The notes under the pieces are model-generated. The model worked only from the letters and a program-made list of their open reading frames with translations. It made no database searches and had not been told where the DNA came from. From Acanthochlamys bracteata (taxonomy: Eukaryota > Streptophyta > Magnoliopsida > Pandanales > Velloziaceae): a DNA stretch of 64,000 nt. Below, one piece after another: positions 48,470-60,249 of the stretch (the stretch's first letter is position 1; each line of letters begins with the position of its first letter). Location of the stretch: contig CM034137.1 of NCBI GenBank assembly GCA_019914995.1, positions 6,227,155 through 6,291,154 of the forward strand, given 5' to 3'. The position numbers and the translations under genes were made by a program.

Positions 48470-51400
48470 TTGAAGGTGAGAGTAAACAATGTATGTGTCC
48501 AAGTAGTTCAAAAACAAAGAAATACATGCAGTGCATGCTCACAACATCTACATTTCTCTTATGTTTGTTAGTGTCAATTTAATTAACTACCTCCGCAATT
48601 GCATGACTGAAGCTGTTTCTTCTTCTTGTTCTTGTTTTTCCGCAGCATCATATTCAAACTGAGAATGGGTTTAAACTAAACCTCCCTCTTATTTTCTCAA
48701 CGCATCCCTTTCTTGCTTTTGTTTATCAATTATTCCCAGTTCAAAAGTTTGCAGTTTTTCTGAAGTTATCATTTGATGTATCTAACTAATCCATTGTGGC
48801 TGATTAGTTAAGTTTCTCATGTTTGTTGCTTGCTTGATGGACAAAATTGAATATAATGTAAGCTTATTTTTTTATCCTTTTGGTTGTACGTGAACCACTA
48901 GCTATTACAGACTTTACAGTTGCTTTGATTGAACATAAGGTTTATGGTAGGCAGATTTTATCGCTAGATTTATTAGTGACTGATATTCAAACATGTTCTT
49001 GGAAGTCTGTGATTTGGTTTCTCTACTCTTTTTCTGATGGTTGTTGATTTCTTATAAATAAATAAATAATAATTTTTATTATAATATCATCATTCATATT
49101 TTTGTTATATGTTTTTATCATTTTCTGTATACAACTAACTGTAAGAACCACTAAAGTCATTTTTAAATTTGGACTTTTCGTAAATAATCACACACAAAGT
49201 CAACTTTCAAAATAACTTTACACGGCCAAAATTAAAAACTCAACTCGCTTATAAAAATTGACTTTTCAAACTCACTTTACAAACAACTGAAGAGACCCTT
49301 ATAAGTATATACTATATATTTAACAAATAGTTATGCATATACATATTTTTAGCATTTTTTTATACCAGCTAAAACAGTTACTTGCAGAGTGCACAAATTG
49401 AAGCGTACTCTCAATTTTTATAAGCTTTAGTAAGAAGCCACATAAATGAAGTGTGCAACTTGAATCAAACATTGTTCTTAAGGTATAATACCAATATGCG
49501 TAAAGTAGCTGAAAGTTCGATCAAATTACAACATTTTGGACCATCATAAATTAGAATTACCGTATCTACGCCCTTTGTTTCATGTCAGTTAACAAATGGG
49601 CAGAATAGCATTATTAAGTAATCTGTTTGCCCAAACTGAAAAGAAAAATCTCTTCTGTCTATCACTCAGAAGATACCAAGACCTGCCATTCAAACCTCAC
49701 AAGCAGAACTCCAAGTTCTTACCCTAGCCAGCATACAGCAATTTCTCAGATCAGTCTAAAATAATTATAATTAGTTTCTGATCAAGTTGCCTATCAATTC
49801 CTACTCTACAAAGCTCCTCAACTAAGAATTTACCTTTGCTCGCAAAACAGGACCCCTCCCAAGTTTCTGCCCCAAAAGTATTTCTAAGCCTGTTTCCTAG
49901 AAAATAATTTCCCACCTTGTATGATATTATAAAAATAACCTACCAATTTTGCGAAGCTTTTTACAGAAGCTATGACACCAAGAAGTCCAAGTGATGCATT
50001 CCAGTGACCAAAAAGGTAAGTTTCCACTAAAACACATACAGATAGCACAACAAAATACAACTCTAATTAATAGTACTTATAAATAATTGAATGTACTAGG
50101 ATTAGAACCCAAAACTTCTTCATATGGGGCGGCAAATGGATGCCACACTTTCTTAACAAGTTTTCCTCTACCTTCTGACAACACCTAGGTCTAGAAAATA
50201 TCTCACTATCACCTCTCTCATAAGTTGTCACATGCTAGAGTGAAGAATTCAACCAATCTGATGCGAAACTTCTGTTGAAAGGTACAATTCACTGCAATTC
50301 AGTATAGTCATGGGTTCCAAAAACAGAAACGGAAGCTCCATTTAGTCTTGTGCCTGCACATCTCAAACCTTGGGCACAGTCATATCCAGCCAGTCTGTTG
50401 ATACACAAAAAATCATGAGAACAAGTCACCAAGAATTAGAAATCAATTATCAATAATGACCAATTGAATGGTTAAAAACCAAGGTAGTGGTTACAGAATC
50501 CAAATGAAAAATGCACGCTGGATTGTTAACTTTTTACAGCCATACCCTATTGAATCTATTTACTTGGCAGATATGTGCTGATTTATCACTTATAGATTCA
50601 TGATAACTGCCGGTTGATCAGCCTATGCTGTTTGCTAAAAATCAGTCATTGAACATATTATATAGAGAAGATTACATGATGATTTTAATAGTTATGTACA
50701 TAGGACCAGTTAAAGAAGAAATTAGAAGGGCGAAAGTTCCTTATATCTGCACCAATAAAATGCCGCAGAAATATATCAATACAGGCCATGAATTGGGCAG
50801 ACAGCTAAATTTATAGGTAATATAAATTTCACCTATGATTTAATTATATTATCAATACTTGTCTAAATTACATATATTCATGGTTCATGTGCATTTATTC
50901 ATGATTCAATTATCAGCTATGCTTGCAATACAGACCAAAGTATTGGGTAGACACAGCACAATTTTCATTCATGATTTAACTATCAATACTTGTATAAATT
51001 ATATTAATTCATGGTTCATGTGCATTTATTCATATTTCAAGTATCAGCTTGCCTTGACTATCTATATGGTTCCATTTGAAGCTCTTCTACCTAGAAAAAA
51101 ATATTCCCACAGAAGGACCCAAGTCTAAACAATTTTGCTTGGCTCATGACTTAGTCAAAAAAGTCAAATAGTAAAATACAAATAGTTTTAAAGAGGCTCT
51201 TGGCAGTAGATTCAATGGCCTTGCTATGTAAATACTTCAAGGAGACATTGAAGTATCAGAATGGTGACCATGTAAATTTATGGACCATTTGAATTCTAGA
51301 CTTCCTTCTAGAATGTTGCATATGTTCTTTGTATGCGAGGTATTCCTGAAGTCTGCCGATTAAGTTGAACGCTTCCCAAGGTGAAAAAATTAAGACAGAA

Positions 51401-53959
51401 CAAATTGGATATAAATATTTAATACTTCAATTTTGTGGACATAAGATCCAGGATCCTCCACGATCACATTCCACTTAGGATGACATCTATATCAATGAAC
51501 CACAATCATTCTTTTGTTGGCAAGTGAGGCTCTTCCAACTTTTAACTGTCATTGGTAAAGGTCATATGTACAACATTTTTTAAGGTAGAAGGGAAATTGG
51601 ACTATAGTATCCTTATAGTACCTAGTCCTAAAACTAAGAAACCGAGCAGAATGAGAGAAAAGGTAAGAAAATTAACGTTAGAGAATTAATTATGACTACC
51701 ACCAATTCACCACTAATTGCCATAGGAAAAGCACATGAGACCTATATAAATCCTCATTATGACTAATAAGTGTACCAGTGATGACAGTTCTAGTCCTCAA
51801 TTTTGCATCTTGACTTATATTATCATTTATCTGCATGTTATGTGTAATCTCAGTTTATTTTAGTTAATTGTTGAATCATAAACTTTTTCAAATTAACTGT
51901 AGATGCCCATCACATTTGTGAGCTCCAATCACTTGATTACCTGACATCTATGTCAACTAATTAGAATTACAAGTGTTTACGCAGGAAAAGATCAATGGCG
52001 TGAAGAATCTTAGAATATCAATTCTGTCTCAGTACTACTAAACTCAGAAGACACACAAAACACATGCACATATCCTGGTTCCTGTATGCCAAATGATTTA
52101 CTTCAATAGTTCAAGTTTGGTGATCAGTCAGAATAAACATATACCATCTATTATAAGGAAAATTTAGAAGGATTCATTCTAGAATATAGACTTCATTATG
52201 ATACTAGAATAAGTCTTGAGAAGTCATATAGTGCAATATCTTGTCAATTGTTTTCACCAAAATGTCATGTCCCATGATAAATGGTTCAATAGAAGGATCA
52301 GATGCCTAAAATGTAAACGGCAATCTGGTTGACAGTGTTAAAAAAATCAAAAGTTTACTATGAACCACATGTTTCCTTAGGTCTTAAATTGACCCCCAAG
52401 AAAATGTATGCCTGAAAGAGGATATTTATTCCCTACATACTTCCTTTCCTATAATGGAAACTAAAGAATCCAAATCAAGGTTTGAATCTGACCTTCCAGA
52501 TGAGTCTAAAACTCAGTTCTTTGGTCATCAAACTAAGGGCCAGGTAGAATTTTTAGAATGCTATCAGCAGTGCGGGAAAATGATAAGAAAATACAGGAAA
52601 TAGAGACCTTGCACAAACAATCTTTGTCAGCTTGTACAAATTGAAAGGCTGAGAAGAAATTAACGAAATCAAGTGCCAAACATGCTACTTTCAACTTCAT
52701 AGCACCATATCACAATTACCTGATCATGAAGAAAGCTAGACAAAAACAAAATTTTTATACATTCATACAAACACTAATCTATATATAATATCTACTCGGG
52801 AGATGTTTGGGAGTGCTTATAAAATGGAGCTTTCTATAATGAAAGGTATGTAGGATATTTTTTGGAAAACGAGCTCTATTTTGTTTATCTAAAAAACAAT
52901 AAAAATAAGCAATAACAAAATCTTACGACATACAAATCTTTTGTACTTTCAAAATTTTTAAATAAATTCTGTAAAATATTATAGAAGGTTTATTGGAATA
53001 TGAAATGAGATGTTGAAATGATAAGCAGCTCCCTCATTCCAATTTAATGTCTAGTAGCTGGATTTGATGTGTCAGTTGACAGATGGCAAATTTATGAATA
53101 TTTGCATATAGTTCATCCAACAGCAGATAAGTTACGAAGCAGACTCCTGTAAATCAGTTCCACCTTAAACGTCATTATTCTATTACAATCCATACTAGTG
53201 GCTATCCTTCATTCTTATTTCCTATATTAGATAGATAGCATGCTCCACTTTAAGTAACTAATCTCTAATCTATAAAACTCACATAAATCAGTATTAAAAT
53301 TAAAAAGCAAGTGCAACAAACTACATCTTTTAAACAAACCTGTTGAGCTTTCATACACTCTAAAATAACTCCTACATGTCAATTTCCTAAGTAGCTGGCA
53401 GATGGTCTTTGCAGTCAAAATTCCTAAATGTTGTTCCCTTGTGACCAAATATCACCAACCTAACCACCAGATTCTGATCAATACACAAGATTTGGGCAAA
53501 GCGTACACTTCCATTTTATGCTGTATAATTCTCTTCTCAATCAGGATTCTCTATCCAGAGAAAAGCATAAAAGCCAGAAGTAGGAATACTGCTTGATAAA
53601 ATTTATATAAAGTAGAAGAACTAGTCTTTGGAGAAACAAGATAAATAAACCTCGTCTATAAGAATGTATGACACTGTGTCTATTCACTAATTGATATCTG
53701 TCTTAAACAAAATTTACCTCCAAAAGCATAGAAAGTGATGCATGTATTGTTGAACTTCCCACTAATAACAATATTTTTTATATGTTAGGTTCATTATATT
53801 ATATAGTTAGAGTAATGAACAAGTATAAGGAGTTTTACTACAGCAGCCGATAACTTGTTTGCCTCACAATACATAGCACAATTACACAAATTTCCATTTA
53901 TTAAAATTAAAAACAAGTCAATTGATAACTAAAGCTAAGTTTAAGCGTGGAATACCTGA
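48470..53959. other. Long intergenic region, no gene recognised
   Basis: 5.5 kb of moderately AT-rich DNA with no recognisable domain on either strand; open frames at 50625-50816, 50859-51128 and 53402-53596 lack support. It includes an AT-rich element at 52795-53030 and a weak B-box-like site near 50110. Part may be 3' UTR of the minus-strand L1-domain gene. Confidence 0.45.
52795..53030. repeat. AT-rich MITE-like element (diverged)
   Basis: CTCGGGAGATGTTTGGGAGTG start; core AACGAGCTCTATTTTG, AAAACAATAAAAATA and TTTTTAAATAAATTCTGTA align with 47158-47405. The right end near CAGCTCCCTC is uncertain. Confidence 0.45.
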
Positions 53960-54985
53960 TTACTCGTCATTATATTCCTCATGTAACATCCCCTCATCTC
54001 TATCATCATCTTCATCTCTGGCATCATGATCCACATTCATGTATCGTGTCTCATGGATCCTTCCAACCTTTGATGCCTTCTTCTTCTTCGTGGTTCCACC
54101 TTCGTTCTTCTCCTTTTTCTTTTTCTTTACCTCCCGTTTCTTTTCCTTCTCTTCCTCTCCATCCTTCTGTATGATCTCATCATCAGCAGCAGAACTCTTC
54201 TTCCCACCAACATCAATCTTCATACCAATCTCAGGCACAGCCTGGTAAATAGGCAACGCGAGCGAGTCAACCGACTTAATATGCAGAGAGCGGATATTAC
54301 TCCACTTCTTGGGCACATTCTGCACTGCACCTACAATCACCGACATCGCATTATCCACAATCTCATCCCTGCTCTGTGAAACCTTCCCAATCTTAATCCC
54401 ACTACATGTTCCTGTCCTCAGGTACATCAACGTCGAACCACAACACTGCCGTATCTGTTCAACCCAAGATTTCCTTCCAACCTCAATCGGCACAGGCATC
54501 TTCTTCTTCTTAAAAAAACTCTTCCCAATCAACTTCGGAAGCAAGGGAATGATCCTGCGGTCAGCGAAGAAAAGATCGAACGAGTTGCAAAGCTTACGTC
54601 GTGCTTCGAATATTCTGTAATCAGATTTGAGTTCTGATAGAGTAATAACTTCAGCAATCGGTAAGGAGAGATCATTGATTTTATCACGGGCAGCGGAAGG
54701 TGAAATCTTAGATTTGGGGCTATCATCAATAATCAAACAAATGGAAGGCTGAGAAGAAGAAGAATCGAGAGAGTGGAAAGGGTGAGGAAGAGGAATGCGG
54801 AAGGGGTTGGTGCGGGAGCGCTGGGGAATTTTCTTCAATGTGAGAACGAGATGGAGAAGATCGTCGTGTTCGAGAAGTTGGGCCTTGTGTTGCTTCGCGC
54901 GCGCGCGCATCCACTTGAGAAGAGCATCGACAGCACGGCCCACGGCGTCTCTGCTCACTCGAGAGACGGTGGCGGAGGAAGACAT
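53960..54985 (-). CDS. Ribosomal L1 domain-containing protein (RSL1D1/L1p-L10e-like), nucleolar
   Basis: Single 341-codon exon, ATG at 54983-54985, stop TAA at 53960-53962. After an N-terminal helix region (AVGRAVDALLKWMRAR) comes an L1-type fold: ICLIIDDSPKSKIS, LSELKSDYRIFEARRKLC, FDLFFADRRIIPLLPKLIGK, then CGSTLMYLRTGTCSGIKIG and NAMSVIVGAVQNVPKKWSN with SLHIKSVDSLALPIY. The tail (about residues 255-341) is Lys/Glu-rich, with KKKKKEKN and a D/E-rich end. This fits RSL1D1/Cic1-like proteins that act in pre-60S ribosome assembly in the nucleolus. The tail lies where such proteins are usually basic and disordered. The start has a short leader with a telo-box. Intact. Confidence 0.85.
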   Translation of the reverse strand: MSSSATVSRVSRDAVGRAVDALLKWMRARAKQHKAQLLEHDDLLHLVLTLKKIPQRSRTNPFRIPLPHPFHSLDSSSSQPSICLIIDDSPKSKISPSAARDKINDLSLPIAEVITLSELKSDYRIFEARRKLCNSFDLFFADRRIIPLLPKLIGKSFFKKKKMPVPIEVGRKSWVEQIRQCCGSTLMYLRTGTCSGIKIGKVSQSRDEIVDNAMSVIVGAVQNVPKKWSNIRSLHIKSVDSLALPIYQAVPEIGMKIDVGGKKSSAADDEIIQKDGEEEKEKKREVKKKKKEKNEGGTTKKKKASKVGRIHETRYMNVDHDARDEDDDRDEGMLHEEYNDE

Positions 54986-55009
54986 GGCTCGCCAGAGATA
55001 GGGAGCGAA

Positions 55010-55019
55010 TTAGGGTTTT
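55010..55019 (-). promoter_or_regulatory. Telo-box upstream of the L1-domain gene
   Basis: AAAACCCTAA on the coding strand, 25-34 bp upstream of the ATG. AAACCCTA telo-boxes are common in promoters or leaders of plant ribosomal-protein and ribosome-biogenesis genes; a second AAAACCCTA lies at about 55060 on the + strand. Confidence 0.55.
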
Positions 55020-55088
55020 CGGGAGTGCGGGAGGGATTTTATCCTTTTATGGGAGGTCAAAACCCTATATTGGAGACTTGGTCTACAC

Positions 55089-55658
55089 TAGAGGTGGCAA
55101 ATTTTGACCCAATTAAAAAAACTGACTCAAAAAGATCATATTCAGAGTCAAGTCTTAGTCGGGTTTAATTCGCTTTCAGGTTAATCCAAAAATAATCTAA
55201 AAAATTTAAACGGATTCGGATTGAATTCGAATTGATCCGAAATTAATCCGTTTAACTCATATAAATATTTATATAGTATATATATTACTTAATAATTAAA
55301 AAATAATAACAAAAAATTTAAATTTAATTTATATATATATATTTATAATTTATCTTAATTTTAACTAACTTTTATTTAATTTATAAATTTTGTCAAAATT
55401 AATATTTTTCATTTTAAATATATCATAATTAATAATTTAGATATATTATTATTAAAAATTAATATTTATAATTTTTATTTAATAATTTAATTATTAAATG
55501 GGTCGACCCGAATTTGACCCGGTTATAAATAGGTTGGGTTAGAGTTGACAATGTTGACCCATATAAATAAATAGATCGGATTAGGGTTGAACAATCTTAA
55601 TCCGATTATTATATGAGTCGATCCGGAACCGACCAATGAATTCATATTGCCACTCATA
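55089..55658. mobile_element. hAT-like MITE with 8-bp target duplication
   Basis: Termini TAGAGGTGGCAA and TTGCCACTCATA are imperfect inverted repeats. Flanking GTCTACAC (55081-55088) and GTCTACAT (55659-55666) match at 7 of 8 positions, the hAT duplication length. The interior is AT-rich with GACCCGAATTTGACCCGG-type motifs and no coding sequence. Confidence 0.8.
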
Positions 55659-55878
55659 GTCTACATCTTGGTGATCCGTTTCATTTAATAATCTAAGCTC
55701 AGTTTGGGTAGATTACGGTAGCTATTTTGGGGCATTTTGGATACTTTTTATTTTCAAAATATTCTGCACATTGAAGAAGTGTTTAGCAATGCATCATTTC
55801 CAAAACATTGTTTTTCACTTGCTCCACAAAATCGCTCACAAAAGATCATTTTATCCTAAGTCAATATTTATGAAGATG

Positions 55879-55879
<1 letters not shown>

Positions 55880-55919
<40 letters not shown>
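55880..55919. repeat. (TA)n microsatellite, target of the long inverted-repeat element
   Basis: About 40 bp of TA repeats directly abutting the left end of the element at 55920; another TA tract abuts its right end (58509-58527). Confidence 0.9.
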
Positions 55920-55921
<2 letters not shown>

Positions 55922-56818
55922 ATGGGGATGTGCATACATCCGTCACTGTGCGTGCACACCCGCACACCCATTGTGAGCCGTCTGATCGTTTGATCAGACG
56001 GCCCACACTGATAAAAGAAAACGCGTGCAGGAAGCTTTTACGGAACAACTATTCACGTGTTTCTTTCTAAATTCATTTCTTCTTCGTCGAGCACAACTCC
56101 AGCCGAGAGAACTCTCTCGTCTCCCCCTCGTGGCGTCCCTGCCGGTGCTCTGACGCCGTTTGTCTTTGTTTTCTATTTTTTCCTTCTTCCTCGGTGTGCT
56201 CTTCGGCGTTTCTTCCTTTCTTCGGGTGGAACGAGCCCCCGAGCCGATTGCTTAGGCTTTCGCCGTTGACAACGATCACCGGAATCTGAGCACAGCAAGG
56301 AGGAATTCTCATTGTCTCCCTTCGAATCAGACCACGATGACTGGAATCCGACCGAATTCGGCTACATCTTCGGCCACGTTACAGGCGGTTCGCCAAAGCA
56401 GAATTCACCGCGGTAATCAATTTTTGAATTTTTTGATTGTATTCTTCGAATACTGATTCTTTTATTTTTTTATTATTTTTTTTTGAATGAATTTGCAGGA
56501 TTGAAGAACATTCTGAGTGAAGAATGATGGATTAATAATGCTGGTCTGTTGAATGAAGAATCTTTTTTTTTTTTTTGAATTCTCTTCTTCGAATACTCGA
56601 ATGAAGAATGCTGTTCTCTTGTGAATGATTTTTTTTTTGTACTCGTTGAATTTCTGTTGAGAATGAAAGTTCTATTTTGATGAAGAATACCGGAATATTG
56701 AATGTGAATGGAGAATATTGTAATGAAGTCCTGAAGTTCTATTGAGAATGAAGAATTCTCTTCTTCGATTGTTTTTTTTTTTTCCTGAATTTTTGAATGA
56801 AAATTTCAGTTTTGATGT

Positions 56819-57611
56819 GAATGACTGAATTATTGTGAATTAAGTGTTGATTTAAAGCAATGAATGAATCAAGTTCTGTGATGCTCTTTCTCAATCTGGT
56901 ATGTGAATGTTCAATAAATGTTGGCACCGAGTGAGTGTCTGATCCATGAAGCTTCTATTAAAGTGTTGTGAATGAATGAAATGAATAAATGAAGTGCTCA
57001 CATTCGAAGTAGTCATTTGGCATTGATCTGTTCACTAGCAGTAAATATTGGCAGTAAATTTGTATGTTCAGTAGCATATGTTGTAATCAAATTGAATGTT
57101 CAAAACAATAGCCTCTGTTCAGTTAAACAGAGAGCAGATACAGAGAGCAGATGTTCAGTTTTTTCCTTCCTCGGAAGAAAAACTTGCAAAGACTTATACA
57201 ATCAATTACGTTCAAAGGTATATTGCAATTTTAGTAATCCATTGTCATAATCTCCAAATATTTTCGAACAAAGACAAAATATTTATAAAAAATATTTCCT
57301 TAAACAAAAACAGATACATAAACACTTTATCCGAATAGCTAACTCTTTAGCTTGTGAAGCTGAGTAGACAGAGAGGATAACATAATTGTGCAAACAAACA
57401 TCATACTAACTCTTCGGAGAAGCAGCAAATAACAAGTAGCTGCGATCAAGCTGAGTATACGGAGGATAACATTCACAATACTTCGACTTCCTTCACGACT
57501 ATCTTGAGCAAACATCTGATGTAGGAACTCTTCTCTACTCAATAATCTGTGAAACGCCAAACATCATCCAATAAAATTATACTCCAACCGAACAAAACTA
57601 GCTCACAACAG
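56819..57611. other. Loop of the long inverted-repeat element
   Basis: Single-copy spacer between the arms. It includes a short duplicated motif (GAGGATAACAT at about 57375 and 57461). A 73-codon minus frame (57339-57560) is Leu/Ile-rich but unrecognised. Confidence 0.45.
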
Positions 57612-58010
57612 AACTGAAATTTTCATTCAAAAACTCAAAAATAAAAAAAAAATCAATCGAAGAAGAGAATTCTTCTTTCTCAACAGAACTTCATTACAAT
57701 ATTCTCCATTCACATCCAGTATTCTAGTATTCTTCATCAAAATAGAACTTTCATTCTCAACAGAGCAAAAAAAATCATTCACAAGAGAACAACATTCTTC
57801 ATTCGAGTATTCGAAGAAGAGAATTCAAAAATATATATATATATATATTAACAATTCTTCATTCACAACAGACCAGCATTATTAAATTCATCATTCTTCA
57901 CTCAGAACGTACTTCAATCCTGCAAATTCATTCAAACAAAAATCAAAAAATCAGTATTCGAAGGGTAGAACTTCAATTCGAAGAATACAATCAAAAAATT
58001 CAAAAATTGA

Positions 58011-58268
58011 TTACCGCGGTGAATTCTGCTTTGGCGAGCCGCCTGTAACGTGGTCGAAGATGTAGCCAGATTTGGTCAGATTCCAGTCATCGTGGTCGAA
58101 TTCGAAGAGAGACAATGAGAATTCCTCCTTGCTGTGCTCAGATTCCGGTGATCGTGGTCGACGGCGAAAGCCTAAGCGATCGGCTCGGGGGCTCGTTCCG
58201 CCCGAAGAAAGGAAGAAACGCCGGAGAGCACACTGAGGAAGAAGGGAAAAAATAGAAAACAAAGACAA
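58011..58268 (-). pseudogene. Exon-like open frame in right arm of the inverted-repeat element
   Basis: 85 codons on the minus strand, including GGTSPRADRLGFRRRPRSPE, EHSKEEFSLSLFEFDHDDWN and YIFDHVTGGSPKQNSPR, ending at a good splice donor (GTAATC). The mirrored left-arm copy (about 56170-56415, + strand) keeps the sequence but has a stop after GFRR. I do not recognise the family; it may be captured host sequence. Confidence 0.4.
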
Positions 58269-59059
58269 ACGGCGTTAGAGCACCGGCAGGGATGCGACGA
58301 GGGGGAGGCGAGAGAGTTCTCTCGGCTAGAGTTGTGCTCGGCGAAGAAGAAATGAATTTAGAAAGAAAAGCGTGAATAGTTGTTCCGTAAAAGCTTCTTG
58401 CACGCGTTTTCTTTTATCAGTGTGGACCGTCTGATCAAACGATCAGACTGCTCACAATGGGTGTGCTGGTGTGCACGCACAGTGACGGATGTGTGCACAT
58501 CCCCATCCTATATATATATATATATATTAGGCTGTCCTAATACAGATCGACTCAGATTTATTTAGATATGAGATAGTTTTTAGATTTGAATCTGCTTGTA
58601 CCCCATCATCTTGATCCACCGCTCTTATGCTCCGTAATTCAAATCTTCGCTACTTCGACAGCTCTACAACGATAGAGCCCTTTTGTGATTTGTCTGGTTT
58701 AGATTGGAATCATTCTGATGAGAGAAGGTACAAAAAATTTATCTTTATATAGGAAGATAACTCAATGGTGATAAATTGAAAAACTGCTAGAGTGATAATA
58801 CACTTATGTTATAGCCATTTGTATTTGCATTGTTGTACTGTGTTTGGCAGTACGTTTTGAGCTGCATTTTATTCTACATTGATATGAGAGTGTTTGTTGG
58901 TATCGATGTGAATTGACCCTTGCTCTAGACCCTTACATGTAGCTTAGTGATAATAAATCAAGAAGATGCTAAGTGTAATGATAAACTTGACAGATAAGAG
59001 CTTAAGATTAAGCATCTTTACACTTTCAGATGCTTATGCCAAAGAGAAAGTGTTATAGC

Positions 59060-59810
59060 AAAGAAGTTAATAAATGGTTAGAGAGTTACAATAGGAAGTT
59101 TATTGAGCTTTTCAAAGAAGAGATGAGGAAGGTAATAAGCTGATCACATTTCAATGCAGAGGGTTGGTTTAACATCCATCGAGATTAAATGAATCCTTTA
59201 GAGAGAAGTATGGCTAAAAAAAGATGAAAGATTATTAGGATATTATGAAATCTGACTTGGGGCTCTATAAGCAGTTAGTTTTTGGTGAGTCAGGTTGTTA
59301 TGGGATGCTACAAATAACATGATAGTTACCAATGATGAGTGGTGAGATATAAAAATAAGGTACCTTCTTGTTTTCTTATATAGCTCTGTCTTTGTTTCTT
59401 CAAATTTCATCATTTTTTATTGTTGTTTTGCAACTTTAATAGGTAAACAATAAGTTCGAGAAGTTTAACAAAATTTATCCTTAATCTTGACTGGTACACT
59501 TATATGTTTAAAGTCGTTATTGCCAAGTGGGAGCTGGCAAGGTCAGCAAAGTTTGGAGAGCTGTCGCACATGAATGTATTCCCAAAGGTCTAAGTGGTGA
59601 AGAAGACAATAGGTATAGCGATGATATTGTCAAAGATAGTGATGGTTTCAGTGATTTGCCACCTACTTTCATAACTAAGGAAGACTTATTTCCTACATTA
59701 ATCTCTACACCTATTATTAGAATGTCAGATAGAAGCGACGATGGATCAAAGTACGTATATGTACACATTCATGTAGCATGCATTTTTATTTGCACATATT
59801 CATTTCTCTA
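59060..59810 (+). pseudogene. Myb/SANT-like ORF of a PIF/Harbinger element (decayed)
   Basis: Fragments in shifting frames match the plant Myb/SANT-like domain that accompanies Harbinger transposases: ELFKEEMRK (about 59107), HFNAEGWFNIHRD (about 59148), WDATNNMIVTNDEW (about 59303). A downstream acidic segment follows (59527-59760, GLSGEEDNRYSDDIV). Multiple stops. In PIF/Harbinger systems this protein helps bring the transposase to DNA. Confidence 0.55.
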
Positions 59811-60249
59811 GAGAACTTGAAACACTATATATCATGAAGTAGCAACTTCTTTTGTTATGTGCGACAACAAGTTTTCTTTTACTTCTCATTAGTTTGTGCT
59901 TGATTTTGTTTAATAGTTTTGATTTTATTTGTTAGCAAACTTTATTGTAGCATGAATTATATTTCCACTTTATCTAAATCTGCATGATTTATGCACAGTT
60001 AAATGGACTCTTTTGATGATTATACTAGAGATGTATACATGCTCTCAAATCGTTTTTTGATAATGATGAGAATAACAAAAGCGAAGTTGATGGAGACAAC
60101 TCTTTCTACTGGTAGCTATTCGTTTAGTCATTTATTCTAAGAACCATATAATGAAAATTTTGTGCATATATACATACGGTTAATGTGAGCATTGCTTGTC
60201 AAATCTTGGAATGAGAAAAGATATTATTTATTTTGTGTCAAAGCTTGAC

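Larger units (their letters stand above)
55920..58508. mobile_element. Long inverted-repeat DNA element (arms about 900 bp, loop about 800 bp)
   Basis: 55920-56818 and 57612-58508 are inverted copies along their whole length, with scattered substitutions and indels. Outermost bases GGATGGGGATGTGCA (left) and their complement (right) abut TA tracts on both sides. Each arm has a subterminal palindrome (CCGTCTGATC-GTTT-GATCAGACGG, 55978-56001), a GC-rich leader-like stretch, and an exon-like segment ending in a splice donor, CCGCG|GTAATC, pointing inward. The structure suggests a Mutator-like or foldback element that has taken up gene sequence. No transposase is seen. TA or longer target duplication cannot be separated from the microsatellite. 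Confidence 0.8.

Noticed and set aside
53947..54174. Open frames on the + strand opposite the L1-domain gene (also 54039-54248, 54309-54620, 54773-55168)
   Set aside because: They are antisense shadows of the K/E-rich minus-strand gene, without domains of their own.
55771..56070. Frames containing long Tyr-Ile repeats, also 23638-23856 and 55851-56048
   Set aside because: Translation of TA dinucleotide tracts, not genes.
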